DNA of 64,000 bases from Planctomycetota bacterium (GTDB taxonomy: Bacteria; Planctomycetota; Phycisphaerae; Phycisphaerales; UBA1924): assembly GCA_030950285.1 (NCBI GenBank), contig JAUZRR010000001.1, positions 1 through 64,000 on the forward strand. The letters run 5' to 3'. The notes under the pieces were generated by a model. The model did no database searches, was not told the origin of the DNA, and saw nothing but the letters and a program-made list of their open reading frames with translations. This document shows positions 47,337 through 56,390 of the stretch, in pieces. The position numbers and the translations under genes were made by a program. How positions within the stretch are numbered: position 1 is the first letter of the stretch; each line of letters starts with the position of its first letter.

Positions 47337-47960
47337 TCAGGCGGCGCCGGAGAGCCGGCGGAGTTGGGTGCGTTGGGCGTCCATCGTGAGCAGTTGGAGG
47401 CCTTTCGCCAGCGCCGGGTCGGTGGCGGTGCAGAGCACGCCGTAACGGTTGCCGATGCGGACTTCTTTGTGGCTCTGGATGAACCCCTTGCCGGAGTACG
47501 ACTTGCCATTGAGGTCGAACGAGAAGTCCATGGCGTCGCCGACCTTGAGGTTCGCTTTGCTGACAAAACCGAGCCCGGTCGCGCTGACATCGACGATGTG
47601 GCAGGTGCCGAGTTTGTCGAAGGTACCTTCGTAGTGGGCCAGCGAGGTGCCGACGCGGTAGCACTTGCGCGACTCGGCGCTGACCGCCTCCCCAGCAAGC
47701 CGGAGCGCGAGGTCGAAGGACTCTTCGGTGTCCGCCGCGTCTTCGAGTGGGACGCGCTCGGCCGGCTGCTGCATGAACTCCTTCGGCCCGTCGAAGAACA
47801 CGGTACACGCGTCCTCGACTTCGACCGGGATGAGGTCGGGCTCAGCAAACTTGAAGGTCATCACGTCGTCTTCGACGGTACAAATCTTTGCTGCATGAAG
47901 CACGCGGGTGGTCCCGCTGGTGGGAAAGCTCACGAACAGCTCTTGGCCGGGTGACATCAT
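47337..47960 (-). CDS. PilZ-domain protein (probable c-di-GMP receptor)
   Basis: A 207-residue soluble protein. Residues about 105-205 form a PilZ domain: RKCYRVG supplies the arginine motif and DVSATGLGF the (D/N)xSxxG motif, together the c-di-GMP-binding set. The N-terminal 95 residues look like a YcgR/PilZN-type flanking domain (ELFVSFPTSGTTRVLHAAKI, DDVMTFKFAEPDLIPV). AAGGAGAG precedes the double ATG at 47960. A role in motility or surface control is likely in a bacterium with chemotaxis and flagellar genes. It has its own terminator. Confidence 0.85.
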   Translation of the reverse strand: MMSPGQELFVSFPTSGTTRVLHAAKICTVEDDVMTFKFAEPDLIPVEVEDACTVFFDGPKEFMQQPAERVPLEDAADTEESFDLALRLAGEAVSAESRKCYRVGTSLAHYEGTFDKLGTCHIVDVSATGLGFVSKANLKVGDAMDFSFDLNGKSYSGKGFIQSHKEVRIGNRYGVLCTATDPALAKGLQLLTMDAQRTQLRRLSGAA

Positions 47961-48166
47961 CCGATTCTCTCCTTGATCTTTTCCTGACGATTTGCTCGGA
48001 ACGCTGACTAATCTCCGAGTGATTCCCCCTATCGACCGGGGTGCACGGGACATTTGCCCAAGGTGGGGCAAAGCCTGAATATCCAAGATATTCACCAGAA
48101 AAATATACACCGGCGTGTGTTCTCCACGCCGCGAATAGGATGCCGCCAAACCCACAGGAGACACCG

Positions 48167-49687
48167 ATGACCACCCCGACCTACGACCAGCTCCGAGCCC
48201 ACGCCCGAGAAACCGGCGTCCTGCACGCCGTCGAGGCACTTTTGAGCTGGGATCAGGAGACCTACATGCCCCCCGCCGGGGCAGCCAGCCGGGCCGAGCA
48301 GAGCTCCGCGATGGCCGGGCTCATCCACGAGCGCCGGACCGACCCCAGGCTCGGCGACCTTATCGCGGCCTGCGAGAGCGACACGGCCCTGATGGCCGAT
48401 GCCGAGAGCCCAGCGGCCCGGAACGTCCGAGAGTTTCGCCGAAGCTTCGACAAACAGACCAAGCTCCCGACTTCGCTGGTCGCCGAGCTCGCCCGCGTCG
48501 GGAGTCAGGCTCAGGAAGCCTGGAAGGTCGCCCGCGAGGCCGACGACTTCCCGGCGTTCGAGCCCTGGCTCAGCAAGATGATGGACCTCACCCGGCAGAA
48601 AGCCGAGTGCTACGGCGTGCCCGCGGGCGGCGAGCTCTACGACGCGCTGGTCGACGATTACGAACCGGGAGCGACCGCTGCCGAGATCGAGGCGGTCTTT
48701 ACGCCGCTGGGCGAACGACTCAGCGCGCTGGTCAAAGACCTGCTCGACAACGGCACCCCCCCCAGCGACGCGCCGCTTGCGACCAAGATCGACGCCGCCC
48801 GCCAGCACGCCTTTGGCATGAAGGTCATCGAGGGGCTCGGGTTTGACACCAACGCCGGTCGGCTCGACGTGACCACCCACCCCTTCTGCGAGGGGCTCGC
48901 CCCGGGCGACACCCGCCTGACCACCCGCTACCGCGACGAGAAGTTCACCGACGCGCTCTACGGCACGATGCACGAGTGCGGGCACGGGCTGTACGAACAG
49001 GGGCTGCCCAAAGCCGAGCACTTTGGCGAGCCTCTGGGCGATTCGATCTCGCTGGGCATCCACGAGAGCCAGTCGCGGATGTGGGAGAACTTTGTCGGCC
49101 GGAGTCGGGAGTTCTGGGTGTGGGCTCTGCCTCACGCGCACCAAACGCTCGGCTCGGGGCTCGAAAAGTTTGGCGTTGACGACCTCTACGGCGCGACCAA
49201 CCTCGTGCAGCGGAGCTACATCCGTGTCGAAGCCGACGAAGCGACGTACAACCTGCACGTGATGCTGCGGTTTGGGATCGAGCGGTCGCTCTTGCGGGGA
49301 GACCTCGCGGTCAAGGACCTGCCCGGCGTGTGGAACGAACGGTTCGAGCAGTTGCTCGGGGTCAAGGTGCCCGACAACCGTCGGGGGTGCCTGCAAGATG
49401 TCCACTGGAGCTTCGGCCTGATCGGGTACTTCCCGACCTACACGCTCGGGAACCTCTACGCGGCCCAGTTCTGGGAGAAGATCAACGCCGACATTCCTGA
49501 CCTCGCCGCCCAGATGAGCCGGGGTGAGTTCGCGGCACTGCTCGGGTGGCTCCGCGAGAACATCCACCGCCACGGGCAGCGGTACCGCGCCGGCGAGCTG
49601 TGCGAACGGATCACCGGCTCGCCGCTGAGCGCCGACCCCCTGATGCGGCACCTCGAAGGCAAGCTGCGGCCGGTGTATGGGATGTGA
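48167..49687 (+). CDS. Carboxypeptidase Taq (M32 family metallopeptidase)
   Basis: A 506-residue zinc carboxypeptidase. The zinc motif HECGHGLYEQG is near residues 270-280, with the following ESQSRMWEN supplying the third ligand Glu. VEALLSWDQETYMPPAGAASRAEQ at the start and VRIEADE-type segment (YIRVEADEATYNLHVMLRF) are standard. There is no signal peptide, so it is cytoplasmic. AGGAG at 48156-48160 precedes ATG 48167. It is convergent with the low-GC cassette, ending 25 bases from it. Confidence 0.94.
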   Translation: MTTPTYDQLRAHARETGVLHAVEALLSWDQETYMPPAGAASRAEQSSAMAGLIHERRTDPRLGDLIAACESDTALMADAESPAARNVREFRRSFDKQTKLPTSLVAELARVGSQAQEAWKVAREADDFPAFEPWLSKMMDLTRQKAECYGVPAGGELYDALVDDYEPGATAAEIEAVFTPLGERLSALVKDLLDNGTPPSDAPLATKIDAARQHAFGMKVIEGLGFDTNAGRLDVTTHPFCEGLAPGDTRLTTRYRDEKFTDALYGTMHECGHGLYEQGLPKAEHFGEPLGDSISLGIHESQSRMWENFVGRSREFWVWALPHAHQTLGSGLEKFGVDDLYGATNLVQRSYIRVEADEATYNLHVMLRFGIERSLLRGDLAVKDLPGVWNERFEQLLGVKVPDNRRGCLQDVHWSFGLIGYFPTYTLGNLYAAQFWEKINADIPDLAAQMSRGEFAALLGWLRENIHRHGQRYRAGELCERITGSPLSADPLMRHLEGKLRPVYGM

Positions 49688-49712
49688 TGCATCGCCGGAA
49701 TGCCCCGCCGCC

Positions 49713-50918
49713 CTACCGATTGATGTCTCTGCCGCGCGAGCCGGAGATGGTGTGCATCACGGGATCGGCGCCGCTCTTATGAAACGATCCGGGCCAATCG
49801 CCTTCTCCGGTTGGATAGGGAGGTCCCAAAAAGGCATCGGCAACTCGAAACTCTGCACTGCCATCAACACAGGCGATCCCCTGCCGCTCGCCGGGTTCGA
49901 CCGACGGAATATCGTCTTTCCACACGATCTCGCCGTCGTTGGGAGCAAAGTACACCCCCTTGGAGCTTGGAAAGTCGACCTCATAAGCCCGGACCGCCCG
50001 CCATTGGTCTGGCCCGGTCCGGCGTTCCTGCTCCCAGAAACTGCTTCCCGCGAGGAATGTACACGAGTACAGATAATCGGTCATCACATACGAGGGTGAT
50101 GTCAGCGGAGCAAAGAAGGATTTATGAAGGAGTTGCCCTTCGTAGTACTCCGGGGCCAAGGCAAAGTTCCAAAATGCATGGGCATCGAAGTAGCTCAGGC
50201 GAAGAATCCTGTTCTCATGCCGAAAGATCGTGTAGGTCACTTTTGGATCGGTGAAAGCAGGGAACGTGTCGTCCCAATCGCCAAGATACGCATTGATCGT
50301 CTGCCCGTGGGAGCGGAGATTTGTGGTTGAGACAACCTCCCGGGCGCTGTTTCTTGCTCGGCCCAGTGCCGGTAGGAGCAGGGCAACAAGCAACCCGAGA
50401 ATCGCTATCATGAGAATCAGTTCAAGAAGCGTGAACGCCCGCCGAGTGTTCGTGCCAGCCGCAGCAAGAGGGCGCCCGCCCCCCCGATCCCGCACACGGC
50501 CGAGCAAGGCATCCGCCGTCAGCATTGCAAGAAGCACGCCGTTTCTGACGAGCACAAAGGTCGTGCTGCTCTGGAGTTCATGGAAGACCGCGAGTCTGCC
50601 GAGGCAGCCGCAGTCCGGTACCTTTCCCGTCATCCACTGCACCGAGTAGGCTACGGCAAAGATGACAAGCAGCGAGGCCATGGCACCGGCCATGAGCCGC
50701 CTTTGAATCCTAAGAAGCCACATGCCACCCACAAGAACCTCAAGCGGCGGCACCGTGTAGAGCGCAACCCACTTGACCGCAAAGGGCAGAACTGCCCACT
50801 CAGAAAGACTCTCGGCGAAAGCCGGCAGGTCCGCGAGCTTCGCGACACCCGCAAACGCCATGAAGACCGCCACGGCACCCGTCAAGAACTTTGCCGGATG
50901 TCGTGGCGTGTCATCCAT
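49713..50918 (-). CDS. MauE-like redox membrane domain fused to a complete pseudopilin
   Basis: A 401-residue fusion in one uninterrupted frame. Residues 1-142 form a four-helix MauE/DoxX-like domain (helices about 11-30, 47-68, 76-96, 120-142) with VAKLAD, the PPLEVLVGG motif and Cys103-Gly-Cys105 in the loop between helices 3 and 4. A basic linker (RVRDRGGGRP) leads to a full prepilin signal, TRRA/FTLLELILMIAI, with Phe162 at +1 and Glu166 at +5, then a pseudopilin body ending in a VDGSAEF DG motif near residue 370. Even helix number places the prepilin leader in the cytoplasm, as prepilin peptidase requires. Cleavage would release two products. Ala instead of Gly at -1 is a caution. Confidence 0.82.
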   Translation of the reverse strand: MDDTPRHPAKFLTGAVAVFMAFAGVAKLADLPAFAESLSEWAVLPFAVKWVALYTVPPLEVLVGGMWLLRIQRRLMAGAMASLLVIFAVAYSVQWMTGKVPDCGCLGRLAVFHELQSSTTFVLVRNGVLLAMLTADALLGRVRDRGGGRPLAAAGTNTRRAFTLLELILMIAILGLLVALLLPALGRARNSAREVVSTTNLRSHGQTINAYLGDWDDTFPAFTDPKVTYTIFRHENRILRLSYFDAHAFWNFALAPEYYEGQLLHKSFFAPLTSPSYVMTDYLYSCTFLAGSSFWEQERRTGPDQWRAVRAYEVDFPSSKGVYFAPNDGEIVWKDDIPSVEPGERQGIACVDGSAEFRVADAFLGPPYPTGEGDWPGSFHKSGADPVMHTISGSRGRDINR

Positions 50919-50952
50919 GAGTTGCTCTTTCCATAAAGCGAATACCGGTTGA

Positions 50953-51335
50953 TCAGTTGCAAGAGGCGCCGTCCGGCTGCTCACACGCAGCCGCATAGGT
51001 GCGAAGCACACCATCTGTCTCGCACCCGTTTTCGCCCACCACGCGCTTGTAGTACTTGCAGTTCACAGTGAAATTGTTCGGAGGTCCCGAAAGGCCGAAC
51101 GACCTGAACTTCACCGACGGACAATCGCCATCTTCAATGAAATCATCTTTGCAGTTAAGGTCGTCAGGCACTTTGCTGCATGCTGTCACCGTCGGGCCTT
51201 CGACAAGACAGGATGGATTTCCTCCCCCGGGGCCGTCACCCGCAAAGGCCGCGAAGGGAAGGCACCCAGTATCATCGGAAACGCAACGAATGCTCCGAAA
51301 GGGAATAACCGCAAGGCAGTGCTGTACTGTTTCAT
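50953..51335 (-). CDS. Small secreted Cys-rich protein, apparently frameshifted
   Basis: Two overlapping frames make one probable product. From ATG 51335 (GGAG upstream) a signal-peptide-like start MKQYSTALRLFPFGAFVAF is read, but this frame stops at 51186. The frame ending at 50953 encodes a mature-looking segment with eight spaced cysteines (PSCLVEG, TACSK, NCKDD, DCPS, NCKYY, GCETD, ACEQ, ASCN) but lacks a start. They would join by a shift near 51240-51290. It may be a pseudogene, a base error or programmed frameshifting. It lies 34 bases before the MauE-prepilin gene, whose redox domain could form its disulfides; that link is inference. Confidence 0.55.
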
Positions 51336-51403
51336 CCTTCAGTCTCCAAAGAGAGTTCCGTAAAACGCCGCCCGCCCGGCGCAAGGCAGCTGTATACTTC
51401 CGA

Positions 51404-52576
51404 TCATCGACCAACACTCGAGCGCCCGACACGCACCCACAGCAGCGCCCCAACCATTACAACGAGTGTTGCCCAGCCAATCCAGCGCAGGGTGTTCGAA
51501 GCGCGCGGCTTTGCACTTGACGTCTCGGCATAGAGCAGATTTTGAGATTCGTCCAACCACTGAACTTCATCACGTCCGGTCCGCAGATCACTAACCTTGG
51601 ATATGGTGACCACTCCTCGAACCGGATCCTCGCCAGCGATGTCCGGGATCGAGATAGCTCGCCGAACAACCTCATCCGAAACCCTCTCCGCGCCGAGATA
51701 TCTTGTACTCTTCATCGGGCGGTGGTCGAGTTGCTTCGCCGCACGAGCCGCGATCCAAACCCCAACATCTCTATTATAGGACCAGTCTTCAAAGTACCAT
51801 TCTGATGCGCTTGACGGCTCGCCGTTAGTCTTTCCGATGAATGCAACGGAGGTAACAAATCCCCGCCCGGCCGCAGAATCCCAACGCCCACGCCATTCAC
51901 CTATAACTCCGCCAGAGTTTACGGCCTGCGCGATCCACACATCGTTCTGAATACTTATGAGAGTTGGCGTGCTTTCCTGGAACCACCCGAATGCAAAGTT
52001 GCCGAAGACCAAAGAGTTCCATACCGATCGTATCACTTCGGTCCCGCGTTCAGCGAAGCGACGTTTCACCTCGGCCTCATGCTCGGCGTCGACCAGAGTG
52101 AGTTGCTGCTTTGACATCCCCCACACCAGAGCGCCGGAGCGCGCCGTGTCCCAGTAGCCCCCTTCATCTCCGGTGTATTCCAGTGACTGTGAAAGGCGCC
52201 ACTGGTCTTCAGAACTGTACCACACCTTGTGAACGGTTCGATCCGGTCCATGTGCAAGACGGCGTTCATAGATTTCCAGGTCCTGACGCATCGGATGGTC
52301 GGGGCGGTTTCGGACTTCTGCTCGCAATGCACGAATTTCAGCTGCTGTAGGTACTTCGACAACATCTACAACATATTCAAGAACAATATCAGGAGGAAGT
52401 TGTGCATCTGCCGCGTTGGCCCACTCCGCACGAAGCCAAGCCTCTACCGTCTCCCTGTCCACACTCTGCGCCTGCGCTGCCGAAACCGGGGCAGCCAAGA
52501 TCGTCGCTGCGCCAACGAGAAGGAGTACGGCTGTCCCACAAAGAGGCATTCGGCTTCGGAAAAGCATGCTCTTCAT
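51404..52576 (-). CDS. Secreted protein with C-terminal membrane anchor, function unknown
   Basis: A 390-residue protein. Residues 1-37 are a signal peptide (MPLCGTAVLLLVGAATILAAP within it, ending near AAQAQS). The ectodomain has Trp-rich beta segments (KVWYSSEDQWRLSQSLEYTG, NFAFGWFQESTPTLISIQND, ASEWYFEDWSYNRDVGVWIA). One helix WIGWATLVVMVGALLWVRVG near 366-385 anchors the C-terminus, followed by a few basic residues. No family recognised. It heads a three-gene minus-strand cassette of lower GC than its surroundings, and a (GA)14 tract lies 16-46 bases upstream of its start. Confidence 0.7.
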   Translation of the reverse strand: MKSMLFRSRMPLCGTAVLLLVGAATILAAPVSAAQAQSVDRETVEAWLRAEWANAADAQLPPDIVLEYVVDVVEVPTAAEIRALRAEVRNRPDHPMRQDLEIYERRLAHGPDRTVHKVWYSSEDQWRLSQSLEYTGDEGGYWDTARSGALVWGMSKQQLTLVDAEHEAEVKRRFAERGTEVIRSVWNSLVFGNFAFGWFQESTPTLISIQNDVWIAQAVNSGGVIGEWRGRWDSAAGRGFVTSVAFIGKTNGEPSSASEWYFEDWSYNRDVGVWIAARAAKQLDHRPMKSTRYLGAERVSDEVVRRAISIPDIAGEDPVRGVVTISKVSDLRTGRDEVQWLDESQNLLYAETSSAKPRASNTLRWIGWATLVVMVGALLWVRVGRSSVGR

Positions 52577-52590
52577 GCCCCAAGTCTAAC

Positions 52591-52624
<34 letters not shown>

Positions 52625-52725
52625 CTTGCGTATTCTCGATTTTTCCTCGAATGGCACGCGGGCACTCTTCGATCTTTTTCGCGTAAACATCGCATGGCCA
52701 AGAAGTTACATCTATTTTTCTCGAC

Positions 52726-52765
52726 AAAAAAATAAAGAGAGTGGCCTCGGATGAGACCACCCTCT
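52726..52765 (-). terminator. Rho-independent terminator of the subtilase gene
   Basis: On the minus strand AGAGGGTGG pairs with CCACTCTCT (one mismatch), followed by TTATTTTTTT. Confidence 0.8.
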
Positions 52766-52799
52766 GGATTGGGCACTACACCGAATGCATCCCGACTTC

Positions 52800-54215
52800 T
52801 CAGCAGCCGGCAGTCCAGGCGTTGAGGAACGCCAACACGTCCTGGGTGTTCACGCTGCCGTCGTTGTTGATGTCGGCTTCGGGGTCGCCGGCGGTCCATG
52901 CGTTCAGGAACGCCAGCACGTCCTGGGTGTTGACGCTGCCGTCACCGTTCCAGTCGGCAAAGCAGGCGCCGTCGGCCGCGGCCTGGACACCGGCGCCGAC
53001 ATCGACCCGGCCCCAGCCCCAGTAGGAATCGTTGCCCGATGCGCCCAGGTCCTCGGCAGTCTCGAAGAGGATCTGCTCGACCTCAAGGTTGGTCAGGCTC
53101 GGGTTGGCAGCCCAGATCATGCTGGCGACGCCGTTGGTGACGGGGGTTGCCATGCTTGTCCCGGACCAGTACCCGTACCCGCCGTCGCGGGTGGTCGAGC
53201 CGATGTCCACGCCGGGGGCGAAGATATCGACGCCCAGGCCGTACGACGAAAAGCTCGCCTTGGCGTCGCCGTAGGTTGTTGCGCCGACGACAACAACGTC
53301 CTGCCAGTCCCACGACGAGTGGTTGGTGTTGCTGTTACCCGCGGCGTACATATAGATGCCACCGATCGAGTGGATGTATTCGCCCATGGTCTGGATGGGT
53401 TCGTAGTTCACACCCGAGTAGCTGGCGCTGACGATGCTCGCGCCGTTCTCGATCGCCCACTGGGCGCCCTCGAGGAGGTCCTCGTAGTACGCGCCGCCGC
53501 CGCTGTTGATCGCGACGCGGATCATCATGATCTGGGCGTTCCAGTTGACACCGGCGACACCGTTGGCGTTGTTGGTGATCGCCGCGGCACAGCCGGCGAC
53601 GTGCGTGCCGTGGCCGTGGATGTCATCGACGCTGCCGCCGTCGTCTTCGGAGATGTTGTTGTAGGCGTCGTACCCGTTGACGATCTTGCCCGCGAGGTCG
53701 GAGTGGTCTTTATAGATGCCGGTGTCGGTAAACGCGATGATGACCGAGGCATCGCCGTGGGTGATGTCCCACGCATCGGGGGAGTTGATCTGGGGGTGGT
53801 GCCACTGGCTGGCGTACTGCGGATCGTTGGGGATCTCGAGCGGGAAGCAGATCCAGTTGGGGACGGCGTACTCAAAGAGACCGGTCGCCATGAGCTGCTC
53901 GCCGAACGCGTTCTCGGCATCGCCCGGCTGTCCGAGCCCGCGGACGACCGGGGCGTCGATGATGTAGTAATCGACCTTGGCGTTCTGGCGTGCAAAGCCG
54001 TCGGCCATCATCGCGCGGGCGATGCTGTCCTGCTCGGCGGTGAGGTCCTGCTTGACGCGCACGATCATCGAGCCGGAGAACTCGAGATTGCCTTCCTGAT
54101 GGACGAACGGCACGTAGCCGCCGTCGGCGTCAAAGTGCCCGGGGCGGGCCCCGTCGGAGGCCATTGCGGCCGAGGCAAGCCCGGCTGCGCAGACAATGAT
54201 CGCTGACTTTTTCAT
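52800..54215 (-). CDS. Secreted subtilisin-like serine protease with C-terminal dockerin-type repeats
   Basis: A 471-residue S8 protease. Residues 1-19 are a signal peptide (MKKSAIIVCAAGLASAAMA), followed by an inhibitor-like prodomain. The catalytic triad is clear: Asp in IAFTDTGIYKDH, His in GHGTHVAGC, Ser in SGTSMATPV near residue 390. The last 60 residues hold two repeats, WNGDGSVNTQDVLAFLNAW and INNDGSVNTQDVLAFLNAW, each with the Asp/Asn-rich calcium loop of a type I dockerin-like pair, ending in Cys. GGAAAGG precedes ATG 54215. A matching dockerin pair occurs at 62.3 kb. The cohesin-like partner is unknown. Confidence 0.92.
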   Translation of the reverse strand: MKKSAIIVCAAGLASAAMASDGARPGHFDADGGYVPFVHQEGNLEFSGSMIVRVKQDLTAEQDSIARAMMADGFARQNAKVDYYIIDAPVVRGLGQPGDAENAFGEQLMATGLFEYAVPNWICFPLEIPNDPQYASQWHHPQINSPDAWDITHGDASVIIAFTDTGIYKDHSDLAGKIVNGYDAYNNISEDDGGSVDDIHGHGTHVAGCAAAITNNANGVAGVNWNAQIMMIRVAINSGGGAYYEDLLEGAQWAIENGASIVSASYSGVNYEPIQTMGEYIHSIGGIYMYAAGNSNTNHSSWDWQDVVVVGATTYGDAKASFSSYGLGVDIFAPGVDIGSTTRDGGYGYWSGTSMATPVTNGVASMIWAANPSLTNLEVEQILFETAEDLGASGNDSYWGWGRVDVGAGVQAAADGACFADWNGDGSVNTQDVLAFLNAWTAGDPEADINNDGSVNTQDVLAFLNAWTAGC

Positions 54216-54408
54216 CGCATGAATCCTTTCCACCCACGGATTGTGTTCCGAATGCCGCCCCCTCAGGGCTGGCTGCCAGAGAGTGTACAGGATCGGGCGG
54301 CCAGCACAAAGCCGAAACGCAAGGCCCGAGAACTCTCCGCCACTATGCCTCTCAGCCGCGTTCCAGCACCGCCGCCGCCAGCGGCACACCGGCTGTTCGC
54401 CATTTGCC

Positions 54409-56157
54409 CTATCCGGGCTGGCACTCACGGAGGCACCGCTCAATCCGGGCAAGTGCGCTCGCTTTGCCCACCAGCCCGAGGGTTTCGCCGAGCCCGGGGC
54501 TGACGTTGCCGCCGGTGATCGCAACCCGCAACGGCTGGGCGAGCTTGCCCATGCCCATCTCGCGGGATTCACAAAACGCCTTGACCGCGGCCTCGATCTG
54601 TTCGGGCTCGAAGGGCTCGACCGCCGCGAGCGTTTCTCGGAACTCGGCGAGCATGGCCAGGCCGTTGGGCTCGCCTTTGTGCAGAGCTTTCTTCACCGCC
54701 TTGGGATCGAACTCGATCGCGTCGTCGGCAGTGAGCGCAAAACCGATCGGTTCGCGGCACTGGCGCAGCGTTTTGATCCGCGGCTGGGCGGCTCGGGCGG
54801 CGAGGTCGAATCGGTCGCCGAACGCTTCGAGCAGCTCGGGGTCGTACCGCAGACACCACTCGCGCAGTGTCGATGCGAACACGTCGGCAGGAAACGCGGC
54901 AATCGCCGACTGGTTGAACGCGGCCAGCTTCTCGCGGTCAAACTTCGCGTTGCTCTTGCCGATGCGTTCGAGCGAGAAATGTTCGCAGAGAAACGCGGTG
55001 TCGAACCGTTCGAGGTCGGTGCCGTCGTCGTTTTTCATGCCCGGGGTCCAGCCGAGGAGGGCGAGGTAGTTGCACAACGCCTCGGACAGATAGCCGCTGC
55101 GACGGAAGTCCTCGACGTCGATCTCGGGGAGGTCGATCCCGAACTCGGCTGCGAGCGAAAGCAGTGTTTCCGGGGGGAGCTGGCGTGTCTTGTCGCTGAG
55201 CCAGGCATCGAGGTCTTGCTGTGTCGCGTGAGGAAGGCACCTCGCTTGCGCGTCGGGCTCTGCCTTCACCACACGGCGCACGATTTTGTCCTTGTCCCGC
55301 TTGCTCATCTTCGATCCGTCCGGGTTGAAGATCAGCGGCATGTGCGCGTACACCGGCGTGCGAAACGCTGTGCCGTCCGGGTGGGTGAGCGCGTGCTGGA
55401 GCGCGACGTGGCGGGGCGTGTTGTTGAGGTGTTCCTGCCCCCGGAGGACGTGGGTGACACCCATGAGTTCGTCGTCGATCACGACCGCGAGGTGGTAGGT
55501 CGGGAAGCCGTCGGCTTTGCGGATGACAAAGTCGTCGGTGTGCTGCTCGGCAAACTCGATCTCGCCGAGCACCGCGTCGGTGACGTGGACCGGGGCATTC
55601 GGCATACAGAACCGCACGACATAGGGCTCACCCGCTTCATCGCGACGGCCCATCTCGGCGAGGGCGGCCGCTCTTTCGTAATCGGCGCGCCGGCTGTAGC
55701 GGTAGGTCTCCTTGCGGGCCTGGGCCTCGGCCCGCATCGCAGCCAGCTCTTCAGCGGTCTCGAACGCCGGATACGCCAGGTCGGCCTCGACGAGACGATC
55801 GAGGTATTCCTGATAGACACCGAGCCGCTGGGACTGGTTGAACGGCCCGACCCCCCGAGAATCGCCGCCGAGGCGCGGCCCGTTCCCTGCCGGCCCGTCG
55901 CCCTTGGCGGGCGCGAACTCCGGCCCGTCGTCCCACGCGATGCCCAGCCAGGCGAGGTCCTCGAGAATGCCCCTCGCGGCGTCCTGGTTGGACCGTTTCT
56001 GGTCGGTGTCCTCGATCCGGAGCACAAATCGGCCGCCGTGGCGTCGGGCGTACGCCCAGCAGAAGAGCGCGGTGCGAACGCCCCCGATATGGAGGTGCCC
56101 AGTGGGCGAAGGGGCAAAACGGGTGACCGGCGGGGTGATGAGGGGTGTATCAGGCAT
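54409..56157 (-). CDS. gltX: Glutamyl-tRNA synthetase
   Basis: A 582-residue class I synthetase. TRFAPSPTGHLHIGGVRTAL carries the HIGH-type motif, LRGQEHLNNTP is the substrate loop, and SKMSKRDKD the KMSKS motif near residue 305. It is longer than the usual 470-500 residues because of insertions: GDGPAGNGPRLGGDSRGVGP near residue 85, and a Pro/Ala/Arg stretch after the KMSKR loop (AEPDAQARCLP) that is the translation of a degenerate family A palindrome at 55236-55260. Glu or non-discriminating specificity cannot be told. It is divergent from the EF-G gene. Confidence 0.94.
   Translation of the reverse strand: MPDTPLITPPVTRFAPSPTGHLHIGGVRTALFCWAYARRHGGRFVLRIEDTDQKRSNQDAARGILEDLAWLGIAWDDGPEFAPAKGDGPAGNGPRLGGDSRGVGPFNQSQRLGVYQEYLDRLVEADLAYPAFETAEELAAMRAEAQARKETYRYSRRADYERAAALAEMGRRDEAGEPYVVRFCMPNAPVHVTDAVLGEIEFAEQHTDDFVIRKADGFPTYHLAVVIDDELMGVTHVLRGQEHLNNTPRHVALQHALTHPDGTAFRTPVYAHMPLIFNPDGSKMSKRDKDKIVRRVVKAEPDAQARCLPHATQQDLDAWLSDKTRQLPPETLLSLAAEFGIDLPEIDVEDFRRSGYLSEALCNYLALLGWTPGMKNDDGTDLERFDTAFLCEHFSLERIGKSNAKFDREKLAAFNQSAIAAFPADVFASTLREWCLRYDPELLEAFGDRFDLAARAAQPRIKTLRQCREPIGFALTADDAIEFDPKAVKKALHKGEPNGLAMLAEFRETLAAVEPFEPEQIEAAVKAFCESREMGMGKLAQPLRVAITGGNVSPGLGETLGLVGKASALARIERCLRECQPG
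55236..55260 (+). repeat. Degenerate family A repeat inside the gltX reading frame
   Basis: GGCACCTCGCTTGCGCGTCG GGCTC: 21 of 25 bases match the forward consensus. It is translated in frame in gltX, just after the KMSKR region. Confidence 0.6.
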
Positions 56158-56390
56158 GGGACTGAGGGTAGTCCACGGGGATGACTCGACGGGGGCACCC
56201 GGATCGTGCCGAGTCGCTAGAATGGCAAATCTGGGAGGCTCGTGTCCTCTTGCGGCCTGTGGGGGCCGCCGGGCCGAGCATGATGCCGGGATGTCCCGGG
56301 CGTCGGCGGGACGTTTGTCCAGCCGCCGGCGCGGTCGCACACACTATTGCTCGCCGGCATTGTGCCGTGCGGGCTGAGGAGGATCGCCCT

